Origin: an uncultured Bacteroidota bacterium | Lineage (GTDB): Bacteria > Bacteroidota > Bacteroidia > Chitinophagales > Chitinophagaceae | Assembly (NCBI GenBank): GCA_903837525.1 | Contig: CAILUU010000014.1 | Location: 35,654 to 99,653 of the forward strand | DNA: 64,000 bases | Reading direction: 5' to 3' | In this document: piece after piece, positions 39,745 through 47,854 of the stretch | Numbering within the stretch: position 1 is the stretch's first letter | Layout: every line of letters starts with the position of its first letter | The notes under the pieces: model-generated | What the model was told of the DNA's origin: nothing | Database searches by the model: none | The model's input: the letters and a program-made list of their open reading frames with translations, nothing else | Made by a program: the position numbers and the translations under genes

Positions 39745-41634
39745 CTACCACCCAATTCCATAATCTTCTCCATGGTTGCTGCTACCACCCCAAAAACTAC
39801 CATGTTTCCAATCGAAATAAATAGCATTTAGTGGGCCACTTGTTCTATCATCAAAACTAAGCTTGTAACCCATTTGTATCAGTTGTTGGCGGATGGATTC
39901 GGGCGTTTTATCATGTACTAAAATATTGCCATAACGAGGTTTTCTATCCTTTAATTTACTACCCCCAAGGCTAAGCCAAAGTTGATTGGTATTAATATTA
40001 GCCGCTTCACATGCTTGTTGTACATTCATACCAAACTCAACCATGTTTAAAAAAAATTGTAAAGAGTTTTGTTCTTGAGTATCGCCACCTTGTACGCCAA
40101 AACTTACAAAGGGTTTACCCTCTTTTAATGCTAGTGTAGGCGTAAGCGTTACCCTTGGGCGTTTGCCTGGCGCTACTACATTAAAAGGGCTAATAGCACT
40201 ATCTAATACAAAACTTTGCATACGCTGGCTCATACCCACCCCCGTTTTGCCTGCAATGCAAGCTGGGTTCCAACCACCACTTGGCACAATGCTAACCACC
40301 CAGCCTTCTTTGTCTGCTGCTTCTACGCTTGTTGTACCACGCCATAGTCTATCCATATAATTGTCCTTATTAAAAGCCACACCATTGGCATCATGCTTTG
40401 GTAAAAATTGAGCCGGATTTTTGGTATTACTATCACTTAATAAATTATGCAACTGTAAATAGTTATCAAATGGATTTATTTTTTCGTTTTGAAAAAGATA
40501 TGGATTGCCCGGTGTAAATAGTTCGTTTTTACTAGGGTTAATAAGCAAAGCTCTTTGCTTTGCGTATGCTTTACTTAACAAACCCTTCATAGGAATTTGG
40601 GAAGAAAAATAGGGATCGCCATAATAAAAATCTCTATCAGCAAAGGTTAAACTCATGGTTTGATAAATCGTATTGATGTACTCCGTACTATTATATTGCA
40701 TTTTTTTTAAATCAATAGTTTCCAAAATATTTAAAGCTTGTAACATAGCTGGCCCTTGTGTCCATGCTTGTAATTTATATACATCAATTCCTTTGTAATT
40801 CGTACTTAAGGGTTCTTCTTCTATCACTTTCCAATTGGCTAAATCTTCCATCGTAATCAGTCCGCCTTGTTCTTTACTGCCCCGTACAAATTCTTTAGCA
40901 ATGCTGCCGGTATAAAATTCTTTGTACGCCGCCATAATAGCTTCTTTTCTATTTTTCTTTTTCTTTAATGCATTTTTTTCAGCCGTAATCATTTTGTTAA
41001 GTGTGTTCAATAAATCTTGTTGCACAAAAATTTCTCCAGCTTCTGGGGCTTCTCTTTTTTCGTTTAAGTGAGGTAAAAAAATAGCTTTACTATACGGCCA
41101 CTCTTTCAATACTTTTTTACTACGCTCAAAACTATTAGCGGTTTGCGCCTCAATGGGGTAACCGGTTGCTAACTCCATTGCAGGTTTTAACACTTGCTCT
41201 AAACTCATTGTACCATAATTTGCTAACATATAACAAAGGCCACCAGGGGTGCCGGGTGTAACAGCTGCTAAGGGCCCATTCTCTGGAGGAAACTCGTAGC
41301 CTTTATTTTTAAAAAATTCAACTGTTGCACCAGTAGGTGCAACACCCAATGCATTTATGGCAATTACTTTTTTTGTTTTAGGGTTATAAATTAACGCTTG
41401 CGTTTCTCCTCCCCAGCTTAACACATCAAACATGGTACAAGTTGCCGCTAACATAGCGCAGGAAGCATCTACAGCGTTACCTCCTTGTTGAAAAATTATT
41501 GAACCTGCCGTAGCAGCCAATGGCTTACCAGTAATAGCCATCCAATTTTTTGCATGAAGAACTGGCTTTTGTGTTTGTTGGCAATAGGAAAGTTTTATTG
41601 GAAGCAGAAATAAGAGAAGAGCTATTTTTTTCAT
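39745..41634 (-). CDS. ggt: Gamma-glutamyltransferase family protein
   Basis: A 629-residue exported hydrolase of the Ntn group. The signal peptide is KKIALLLFLLPIKLSYC. The large-subunit part has GGNAVDASCAM and ENGPLAAVTPGTPGGL. The self-cleavage site is WRGTTSVEAAD: the first Thr of TTS is the expected nucleophile, although TTHxS is usual. GWNPACIAGKTGVGMSQRM follows, and PRVTLTPTLALKEGKPFVSFG is the conserved small-subunit core. It likely cleaves glutathione or other gamma-glutamyl bonds in the periplasm. Length is a little above normal. Confidence 0.9.
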   Translation of the reverse strand: MKKIALLLFLLPIKLSYCQQTQKPVLHAKNWMAITGKPLAATAGSIIFQQGGNAVDASCAMLAATCTMFDVLSWGGETQALIYNPKTKKVIAINALGVAPTGATVEFFKNKGYEFPPENGPLAAVTPGTPGGLCYMLANYGTMSLEQVLKPAMELATGYPIEAQTANSFERSKKVLKEWPYSKAIFLPHLNEKREAPEAGEIFVQQDLLNTLNKMITAEKNALKKKKNRKEAIMAAYKEFYTGSIAKEFVRGSKEQGGLITMEDLANWKVIEEEPLSTNYKGIDVYKLQAWTQGPAMLQALNILETIDLKKMQYNSTEYINTIYQTMSLTFADRDFYYGDPYFSSQIPMKGLLSKAYAKQRALLINPSKNELFTPGNPYLFQNEKINPFDNYLQLHNLLSDSNTKNPAQFLPKHDANGVAFNKDNYMDRLWRGTTSVEAADKEGWVVSIVPSGGWNPACIAGKTGVGMSQRMQSFVLDSAISPFNVVAPGKRPRVTLTPTLALKEGKPFVSFGVQGGDTQEQNSLQFFLNMVEFGMNVQQACEAANINTNQLWLSLGGSKLKDRKPRYGNILVHDKTPESIRQQLIQMGYKLSFDDRTSGPLNAIYFDWKHGSFWGGSSNHGEDYGIGW

Positions 41635-41697
41635 TGTATTAAATTGATTGCATTTAAAGATAAAAAATGTTAAATCAACTTTTAGTATTTTTATTTA

Positions 41698-42498
41698 ATG
41701 AATATGTACGAAAAATACTTTACCGCAAATAAAGAGGGTTGGAATAAAAAAACAGCTATACATAAAACATCCTCTTTTTACGACTTAGAAAAATTTACAA
41801 AAGGGGAAACCTCTTTAAATAAAATTGAGTTAGAAGAGTTAGGAAATGTAAACGGGAAAAAACTTTTGCACTTGCAGTGCCATTTTGGGATGGATACCTT
41901 AAGCTGGGCAAGAGAAGGGGCTACCGTAACAGGAATTGATATAAGTGATGAAGCCATAAACCTTGCTAAGGATATAGCTACGGAGCTAAGTATACCAGCA
42001 ACTTTTATTTGTTGTAATGTGTATGATACATCAACCTTTGTAACCGAAAAATTTGATTTTATATTTACCTCTTACGGCACTATTGGTTGGCTACCCAATT
42101 TAAAACCTTGGGCAAAAGTAATTGCCGAAAATTTAAAACCTGGGGGTGTTTTTTATATTGCCGATTTTCATCCTACACTTTGGATGTACGACGATGCAAT
42201 GGAAAAAATTGAATACAGCTACTTTAACGATGAAGTAATAGAAACCACACAAACGGGTAGCTATGCAGATAGAGATGCTGCTATTGAATACAAAGAATAT
42301 GGGTGGAACCATCCTTTTTCGGAAATACTCGAAAGCTTAATTAGCGAAGGCTTGCAAATAGAATTTTTGCATGAGTTTTCTTACTCACCATACAACTGCT
42401 TTAACAATGTTGAGCAAGGGGCAGATGGCATGTGGCGATTTAAAGGCATAGGAAATAAATTTCCTATGCTATATAGTATAAAGGCAGTAAAGATTTAA
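41698..42498 (+). CDS. Class I SAM-dependent methyltransferase
   Basis: A 266-residue cytosolic protein. The SAM motif is KLLHLQCHFGMDTLSWA, with VTGIDISDEAINLA next, and the motif IV region is FDFIFTSYGTIGWL. The substrate is unknown. The TATGTACG start after an AT-rich leader seems right. Its 3' end overlaps the convergent SPFH gene by 4 bases. Confidence 0.88.
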   Translation: MNMYEKYFTANKEGWNKKTAIHKTSSFYDLEKFTKGETSLNKIELEELGNVNGKKLLHLQCHFGMDTLSWAREGATVTGIDISDEAINLAKDIATELSIPATFICCNVYDTSTFVTEKFDFIFTSYGTIGWLPNLKPWAKVIAENLKPGGVFYIADFHPTLWMYDDAMEKIEYSYFNDEVIETTQTGSYADRDAAIEYKEYGWNHPFSEILESLISEGLQIEFLHEFSYSPYNCFNNVEQGADGMWRFKGIGNKFPMLYSIKAVKI

Positions 42499-43397
42499 TT
42501 TTTACTATCCAATATTATGGGAGCATTGCCTTTACCCATTACAATTACTTTTGCATTGGTTGATAAGGCTAGTTCTTTCATGGCTTTTATTTGTTCGTAC
42601 TGTAATTGATTCTCGGTTAGGCCTACATTTATTATTCGCTGGTAATCAGAAATACCTTGGGCCTCTACTCTTTTTCTTTCAGCTTCTTGTTTTTCTTTGA
42701 GTAGTACAAATTGCATTTTTTGAGCATCTTGCTCGGCATTAATTTTTTGTTCTATTACCGCTTTTACAGATGCAGGTAAAGTAATATTGCGTACCAAAAG
42801 ATTTTCTAGTTGCAATCCTCTTTTAGTAAACTCATCTTCTATGCTTTTGTAAATTCTTGCTTGAAACTCATCTCTTTTTGTTGAGTATAATGAAATAGCA
42901 TCATAGTATACTGCATTATCTCTTATTTTGGTGCGTGAAATTGGGCGTACAATTTTTTCTTGAAAATCTACACCAGTTTCTTTTAATAATTTTGGGGCTT
43001 CCGTTTTATTTACCCTAAATAATACGGTTAGGTCTATGGTTACTTCAAGCCCATCAGCGGTTAATACTTTAATGGCATCATCGCCTGCTTTATCACCTTC
43101 GTTATGTACACCACTCATGGTATAGTTTAATGTTTTTACATCTATTTTTTCTACTTCATATAAAGGGTTAATAAAATGCAAACCACTTTCTAATACATCA
43201 TTTTGAATTTTTCCAAACATTTTTTTAACTCCCACTTGTCCAGCATCTACCTGTACAAAACAGTTGCTAATTAGCCCTATAAAAAAAATAAGTACACCAG
43301 CATATTTTGTAGGCTTACTAAATTTATATAAAGCTTCGTTTTTATTAAATACGAAGCCGATGCAAAAAATAAGGATACCTAATATTAGTAGAAACAT
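42495..43397 (-). CDS. SPFH/prohibitin-family membrane protein (HflC-like)
   Basis: A protein of 300 residues from the ATG at 43397; a GTG at 43427 would add ten. Two N-terminal membrane helices (FLLILGILIFCIGFVF and YAGVLIFFIGLISNCF) are followed by the SPFH domain (VDAGQVGVKKMFG, LHFINPLYEVEKID, VDLTVLFRVN) and a coiled-coil tail rich in Q, E and K (LLKEKQEAERKRVEAQGISD). Such proteins form membrane microdomain rings and influence FtsH-type proteases. The role here is inferred from family. Confidence 0.88.
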   Translation of the reverse strand: MFLLILGILIFCIGFVFNKNEALYKFSKPTKYAGVLIFFIGLISNCFVQVDAGQVGVKKMFGKIQNDVLESGLHFINPLYEVEKIDVKTLNYTMSGVHNEGDKAGDDAIKVLTADGLEVTIDLTVLFRVNKTEAPKLLKETGVDFQEKIVRPISRTKIRDNAVYYDAISLYSTKRDEFQARIYKSIEDEFTKRGLQLENLLVRNITLPASVKAVIEQKINAEQDAQKMQFVLLKEKQEAERKRVEAQGISDYQRIINVGLTENQLQYEQIKAMKELALSTNAKVIVMGKGNAPIILDSKN

Positions 43398-43502
43398 AAT
43401 TATACATTTAACTGTAAATGTAGGCACTTTTTTAAGTTCTTTATCGAAACCTTTTTATGTATCTTCGTACTGTAGTTTGTTTTTAACTACTATAAATTTT
43501 TT

Positions 43503-44219
43503 ATGGCAACAAAATATAAACGCATTCTTTTAAAATTATCTGGCGAAAGTTTAATGGGGAATAAAAATAGTTTTGACCCTATTGACTCCTCCATTATTGC
43601 ACAATATGCAAAGGAAATTAAGCAAATAACCGAGGTTGGCGTGCAGGTAGCTATAGTAATTGGTGGCGGTAATATTTATAGAGGAATGAATGAGGCAGAT
43701 AGCGGAATTGAAAGGGCACAAGGTGATTACATGGGCATGTTAGCCACTGTAATAAATGGAATTGCGGTACAAAGTGGGTTAGAAAAAGCCGGTGTATATA
43801 CCCGTTTACAAAGTGCTATTAAAATGGAACAAATTGCCGAACCCTATATTCGCAGAAGAGCCATACGCCATTTGGAAAAAGGGAGGGTGGTAATTTTTGG
43901 TGCAGGTACAGGAAACCCTTATTTTACAACAGATACAGCAGGTAGTTTACGAGCAATAGAAATACAAGCCGATGTAATTTTAAAAGGTACTAGGGTAGAT
44001 GGTATTTACACCGCCGATCCAGAAAAAGACCCTACCGCAACAAAATACAACAGTATATCGTTTTCGGATTGTATTCAAAAAAACCTGAAGGTTATGGATA
44101 TGACTGCTTTTACACTTTGCATGGAAAATAAATTGCCTATTATCGTTTTTGATATGAATGTAGCTGGTAATTTATTAAAAATAATGCAAGGTGAAGAAGT
44201 AGGTACATTAGTAAGTTAA
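43503..44219 (+). CDS. pyrH: UMP kinase
   Basis: A 238-residue amino-acid-kinase fold enzyme that makes UDP from UMP. The motifs are [39 protein letters not shown] and the ATP-site [14 protein letters not shown]. It is preceded by TATCTTCG near 43460, a fair -7 box, and a small stem GTAGTT...AACTAC in the leader. Confidence 0.97.
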   Translation: MATKYKRILLKLSGESLMGNKNSFDPIDSSIIAQYAKEIKQITEVGVQVAIVIGGGNIYRGMNEADSGIERAQGDYMGMLATVINGIAVQSGLEKAGVYTRLQSAIKMEQIAEPYIRRRAIRHLEKGRVVIFGAGTGNPYFTTDTAGSLRAIEIQADVILKGTRVDGIYTADPEKDPTATKYNSISFSDCIQKNLKVMDMTAFTLCMENKLPIIVFDMNVAGNLLKIMQGEEVGTLVS

Positions 44220-44220
44220 A

Positions 44221-44630
44221 ATGGTTGTTATGCTTTCTCAATAACAAATAAATAAACTAATTTCTGAAAACGAATTTTTACGTGTACAACTAAAAGAGCT
44301 AAACGAAATGTTGGCTTTACGAGAAAAAGAAATTGAAATTTTAACTTCGAGTGCAAACGATACCACACAACTACCTAGCCAATTAGAGCAGCATGACGTT
44401 GAAAAAATCCTTACAAGATAGTATTACCCAAAAGCAACAATAAGCCCAAGGCACTGCCAATAGAGAAAAAGACTTGGAAGATGAATTAGTTGACACATCT
44501 AACTTATTAAAGGAATATACAGCTTTGCAATAAAAATATACCCATTTATTTTGTGCTTGTGACTATTTTAGGAGCTGTACTTTATACAAGTTTAGGTTTT
44601 GGAGGTTTAGGAGGAATAATAGGATATTAA
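44221..44630 (+). pseudogene. Decayed coiled-coil, tail-anchored protein gene
   Basis: From the ATG at 44221 the frame has a stop at codon 8, then reads a coiled coil (LISENEFLRVQLKELNEMLA, LREKEIEILTSSAND) to a TAG at 44419-44421. A second frame continues the heptads (LKKSLQDSITQKQQ, stop, NREKDLEDELVDTSNLLKEY). A third frame gives a membrane helix IPIYFVLVTILGAVLYTSLG and a Gly-rich end with TAA at 44628-44630. The order of coiled coil then C-terminal helix suggests one former tail-anchored gene broken by two nonsense codons and two frameshifts. Confidence 0.65.
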
Positions 44631-44733
44631 TTATTTTTTATAATTTATTAACACCCTTTTCTATGGAGAAGGGTATATTTTATTTTTAGAAAGGCCTGTA
44701 CATTCTTTAACTTTGTAAAAATATTTAGTACAA

Positions 44734-45378
44734 ATGCAGCCCATAGCCGATATACGTAAAGAGTATAAACAAGAAACGCTAAACGAAAAAGATATACAGC
44801 CCAATGCTTATGCACAATTTGAAAAGTGGTGGGATGAGGCATTAAAAAGCGGTTTAGACGAAGTAAATGCAATGACACTAGCAACAGTAAACGAAGATGG
44901 AACACCGGCTGCTAGAATTGTTTTACTTAAGGGCTACAGCCCAAATGGTTTTGTGTTTTATACTAATTACAACAGTAATAAAGCTAAACATATTGATAAT
45001 AGTGGTAAAGTAGCGCTTTTATTTTTTTGGGCACCCTTAGAACGACAAATACGTATAACAGGGTCTGTCTCAAAAGTTAGCGAAGAAGAAAGTGATACTT
45101 ATTTTAACTCTCGACCAGCAGGTAGTAAAATTGGTGCTTGGGCATCTCCACAAAGCTTACCAATTTTTAATAGAGAGGTAATTGAGGAAAATGAAAAGAA
45201 ATACACAGAAAAATTTAGTGATACAGCTATAATTCCACGTCCGCCACATTGGGGAGGGTATATAGTAAAACCTACCCAAATAGAATTTTGGCAAGGCAGA
45301 CCAAGCCGCTTACATGATAGAATTTTATATTCTTTACAAACTGATAAAAGCTGGAAAATAGAACGTTTAGCTCCTTAA
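44734..45378 (+). CDS. pdxH: Pyridoxamine 5'-phosphate oxidase
   Basis: A 214-residue FMN enzyme that makes pyridoxal 5'-phosphate. Family motifs: IRKEYKQETLNEKDIQPNAY, NAMTLATVNEDGTPAARIVL, LLFFWAPLERQIRITG, SRPAGSKIGAWASPQS, PHWGGYIVKPTQIEFWQGRP, RLHDRI and the final WKIERLAP. All major FMN and PLP contacts are kept. It is a stand-alone gene. Confidence 0.97.
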   Translation: MQPIADIRKEYKQETLNEKDIQPNAYAQFEKWWDEALKSGLDEVNAMTLATVNEDGTPAARIVLLKGYSPNGFVFYTNYNSNKAKHIDNSGKVALLFFWAPLERQIRITGSVSKVSEEESDTYFNSRPAGSKIGAWASPQSLPIFNREVIEENEKKYTEKFSDTAIIPRPPHWGGYIVKPTQIEFWQGRPSRLHDRILYSLQTDKSWKIERLAP

Positions 45379-45473
45379 TAGTTGCTTGAGGTATGTTGAT
45401 GTTGTACAATGCACGACTTTCTTTTAAAAGATGGAGTTGTCGTAAATCGTACATCACTAGATGGTACATTTAT

Positions 45474-45587
45474 TTATGCTTTCTTTTTAGCAACAACTGC
45501 TTTTTTAGCTGGCTTAGCTACTCTTACTTTTCCAAAAGAGCCTGCAAAAATTTTTCCTTTTTTTGTTTTGATATCACCACGTCCCAT
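45474..45587 (-). CDS. 30S ribosomal protein Thx (bS31)
   Basis: A 37-residue basic protein starting MGRGDIKTKKGKIFAGSFGK and ending in a Lys/Ala-rich tail (AKPAKKAVVAKKKA). This matches the short Thx family, which lies in a cavity at the head of the 30S subunit. It is too small for most ORF finders. It has a good -7 box upstream and lies after the hup terminator. Overlapping open frames on the plus strand are shadows. Confidence 0.85.
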   Translation of the reverse strand: MGRGDIKTKKGKIFAGSFGKVRVAKPAKKAVVAKKKA

Positions 45588-45618
45588 AATAAATTTATTT
45601 TTATATTTTTTAGAAATA

Positions 45619-45626
45619 CAAAGGTA
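45619..45626 (-). promoter_or_regulatory. -7 box of thx
   Basis: On the minus strand TACCTTTG fits TAnnTTTG and lies 31 bases before the thx ATG. The -33 position falls inside the hup terminator hairpin and has no clear TTTG. Confidence 0.45.
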
Positions 45627-45627
45627 T

Positions 45628-45657
45628 AAAAAAGCCTCGATTAATCGAGGCTTTTAA
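45628..45657. terminator. Bidirectional terminator between hup and thx
   Basis: The perfect palindrome GCCTCGATT-AATCGAGGC (45634-45651) is flanked by six A on the left and four T on the right, so it can end the hup transcript on the minus strand. It lies 17 bases after the hup stop codon. Confidence 0.85.
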
Positions 45658-45673
45658 TTCGCTTTTACAAAGA

Positions 45674-45943
45674 TTACATTTTACTAGCTAATTCTTTACC
45701 AGCTTTAAACTTAGCAACTTTTTTAGCTTTAATTTTAATAACAGCACCAGTTTGTGGGTTGCGGCCATTACGTGCAGCTCTTTTAGAAACTGAGAAAGTT
45801 CCAAAACCAACAAGAGTTACTTTGTCACCTTTTTTTAAAGTTTTAGTTACTGCATCAATAAATGCATCTATGGTTGCATTTGCTTGAGTTTTGGTGATGC
45901 CTGCATCATCTGCAATTTTTGCGATTAATTCTGCTTTGTTCAT
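45674..45943 (-). CDS. hup: DNA-binding protein HU
   Basis: An 89-residue nucleoid protein. It starts [20 protein letters not shown], has [20 protein letters not shown] and the arm tip [20 protein letters not shown] with the Pro that wedges into DNA. All match the HU family. It has a strong promoter and a strong terminator, as expected for an abundant protein. Confidence 0.97.
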   Translation of the reverse strand: MNKAELIAKIADDAGITKTQANATIDAFIDAVTKTLKKGDKVTLVGFGTFSVSKRAARNGRNPQTGAVIKIKAKKVAKFKAGKELASKM

Positions 45944-45974
45944 ACTATTTTTTTTTGAATTTTATTAATTAGAA

Positions 45975-46004
45975 CAAATATATATGCTTTTTAATTGCAA
46001 CAAA
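45975..46004 (-). promoter_or_regulatory. Promoter of hup
   Basis: Minus-strand TTTG (plus 46001-46004), an 18-nt spacer and TATATTTG (plus 45975-45982) match the Bacteroidota consensus. The start codon is about 30 nt downstream. Confidence 0.75.
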
Positions 46005-46222
46005 ATTATTTTATGAAAGATAAGAAAGTAAAAAAAACTACGAAAACCGCAAGGAGACTGCTTTTATTGTATTTATACCTAAAATTATTTTTTGCTAATT
46101 TTGCTGCAACTATTTGCTGCAAAGGGTTTTATCGATTTTTATTAAAACCGCTTGGGCATTGACTTTGGCGTAAATACCAATCCTTTTTTATATTGCCAAA
46201 TATATTTTTTTGTTTTGCACAT

Positions 46223-46582
46223 CTAGTGAATAACTTCCATGACACTTCTAAAGGCAATAAATTTGTTACCCCATTTACTAAATCCTTTTTGCCTCATACT
46301 TTCGGCATATTTTTCAATGTATACATTATATAGGCTTTTACTTTCTGCAAAGTATTGAATGGCAAACGTTGGTCCTTCGGTATTATCCACCTCTAACAAA
46401 CGTAAAACAGTAGCTTTTGTAAAACAGCCGGTTTGTACAACATCATTAATATGCTCTTCTTTAATCCATTGCAACCAATCTGCCGCAATATCGGGAGTTA
46501 CTTTTACGGTAACATTGTAGAGAATGCCTCCTATATCTTCGCTATCAAAAATTGATGGTTGTGTATGCATAGTTTGATTCAT
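46223..46582 (-). CDS. DUF4286 family protein
   Basis: A 119-residue soluble protein. The core GGILYNVTVKVTPDIAADWL, WIKEEHINDVVQTGCF and the later FAIQYFAES match the DUF4286 family, which has a dimeric alpha-beta barrel look. No function is known. It follows xth on the same strand with an 18-base gap, so they may be co-transcribed. Confidence 0.8.
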   Translation of the reverse strand: MNQTMHTQPSIFDSEDIGGILYNVTVKVTPDIAADWLQWIKEEHINDVVQTGCFTKATVLRLLEVDNTEGPTFAIQYFAESKSLYNVYIEKYAESMRQKGFSKWGNKFIAFRSVMEVIH

Positions 46583-46600
46583 TTTAAAAATTACGCTAGG

Positions 46601-47368
46601 TTAAAAGTCTATTTCAACATAAACAGGGCAATGATCACTATGTATTATAGTTGGTAAAATTTCCGCTGCTTTTAATTGCTTTTTTAATGGTTCAGTAACT
46701 GTTATGTAATCAATTCTCCAGCCTTTATTGTTTAGCCGTACACTTGGAAAGCGTTGGCTCCACCAACTATAGTGGTGTGGCTTGGTATTAAATTCTCTAA
46801 AGGTATCAACCCAGCCAGTACTTAAAAAAGTTGTCATCCACTCTCTTTCTTCAGGTAAAAAACCACTGCTTTTTTTATTTCCCTTTGGGTCGTGTATATC
46901 TATGGGGTGGTGGGCAATATTATAATCGCCTACCAAAATAAGCTTAGGTATTTTCTTTTTTAATTTGGTTAAATAGGTTTCAAACTCATTTAACCAACTG
47001 TATTTAAAAAGTTGTCGTTCATCTCCACTTGTACCGCTAGGGAAGTAGGCATTAATTAATCGAATATCTCCAAAATCTGCTTGTATAACTCTTCCCTCGT
47101 TATCACTATTTTTTATACCACAACCAAGCTCAACCTTATCGGGCTTAACCTTACTAAAAATAGCTACACCACTATATCCTTTTTTTTGAGCACTAAACCA
47201 ATGATGATAATAGCCTAGCGCCTCTAATTGTTTTACATCTACATCGCCTTGTGTGGCTTTAGTTTCTTGTAAACAAATTACATCGGCTGGATTTGTTTTT
47301 AACCAATCAAAAAAGCCTTTTTTAATGGCGGCTCGTATGCCATTAACATTGTACGAAATTATACGCAT
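46601..47368 (-). CDS. xth: Exodeoxyribonuclease III (AP endonuclease)
   Basis: A 255-residue Mg-dependent repair nuclease from the ATG at 47368. It begins RIISYNVNGIRAAIKKGF, has ICLQETKATQ with the metal-binding Glu, GYSGVAIFSK, LILVGDYNIAHHPID with Asp and Asn at the active site, RIDYITV and a final IIHSDHCPVYVEIDF with the catalytic Asp-His. It acts in base excision repair. The longer frame to 47398 has no support. Confidence 0.95.
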   Translation of the reverse strand: MRIISYNVNGIRAAIKKGFFDWLKTNPADVICLQETKATQGDVDVKQLEALGYYHHWFSAQKKGYSGVAIFSKVKPDKVELGCGIKNSDNEGRVIQADFGDIRLINAYFPSGTSGDERQLFKYSWLNEFETYLTKLKKKIPKLILVGDYNIAHHPIDIHDPKGNKKSSGFLPEEREWMTTFLSTGWVDTFREFNTKPHHYSWWSQRFPSVRLNNKGWRIDYITVTEPLKKQLKAAEILPTIIHSDHCPVYVEIDF

Positions 47369-47404
47369 TGCTATTATTTTATTATTGTAAATTATCAAAT
47401 TATA

Positions 47405-47852
47405 ATGGAAGAAAACAAATTGGAAGAAAGTAAATCAGAAAATAATACCGAAACTATTTTTGCCGAAGCTGATTTTAATATGAGTGGATATGATAAACAT
47501 ATACGCCATGCAAGAAACGCTTGCTTTATTTCTGCTGGTTTGTTATTCATAAACGCCCTTATTTTATTTTCGAAATATCCTTTTAATATTACTATTTTTT
47601 GGTTAGATTACTTACTTTGGATTATATATATTGGCGGCTTTGTTTTTTGTGGTTTTTTACAAAAACAAAACATACACAGCTATTATTATTGCATTGTGTG
47701 TATTTAAATTATTTATAATTGTAAACGCAATAATAAATCCAGCCAGCATTTTTGGCGGAATAATTTTTAAAATTGATATTTGCGTTACACTTATTAAGGG
47801 CTTACAGCATGCTAAAGAAGCAAAACAAATAAAAGTGCAGTTAGTGAAATAA
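47405..47852 (+). pseudogene. Small membrane protein gene with a probable frameshift
   Basis: The first frame (47405-47707) reads a polar N-terminus (EENKLEESKSENNTETIF, then FNMSGYDKHIRHARNACF) and two membrane helices, then runs out soon after GGFVFCGFLQKQN. A second frame from about 47655 carries on with NKTYTAIIIALCVFKLFIIV, FGGIIFKIDICVTLIKGLQ and a basic end to TAA at 47850-47852. Together they make one plausible four-helix protein. The switch falls in a T- and A-run (TTTTTTACAAAAACAAAAC), so it is either a true frameshift or a sequencing error. The family is not recognised. Confidence 0.6.
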
Positions 47853-47854
47853 AC

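Noticed and set aside
45393..45657. Plus-strand ORFs of 78 and 82 codons after pdxH
   Set aside because: They are antisense shadows of the Thx gene, which has a clear family sequence and a -7 box.
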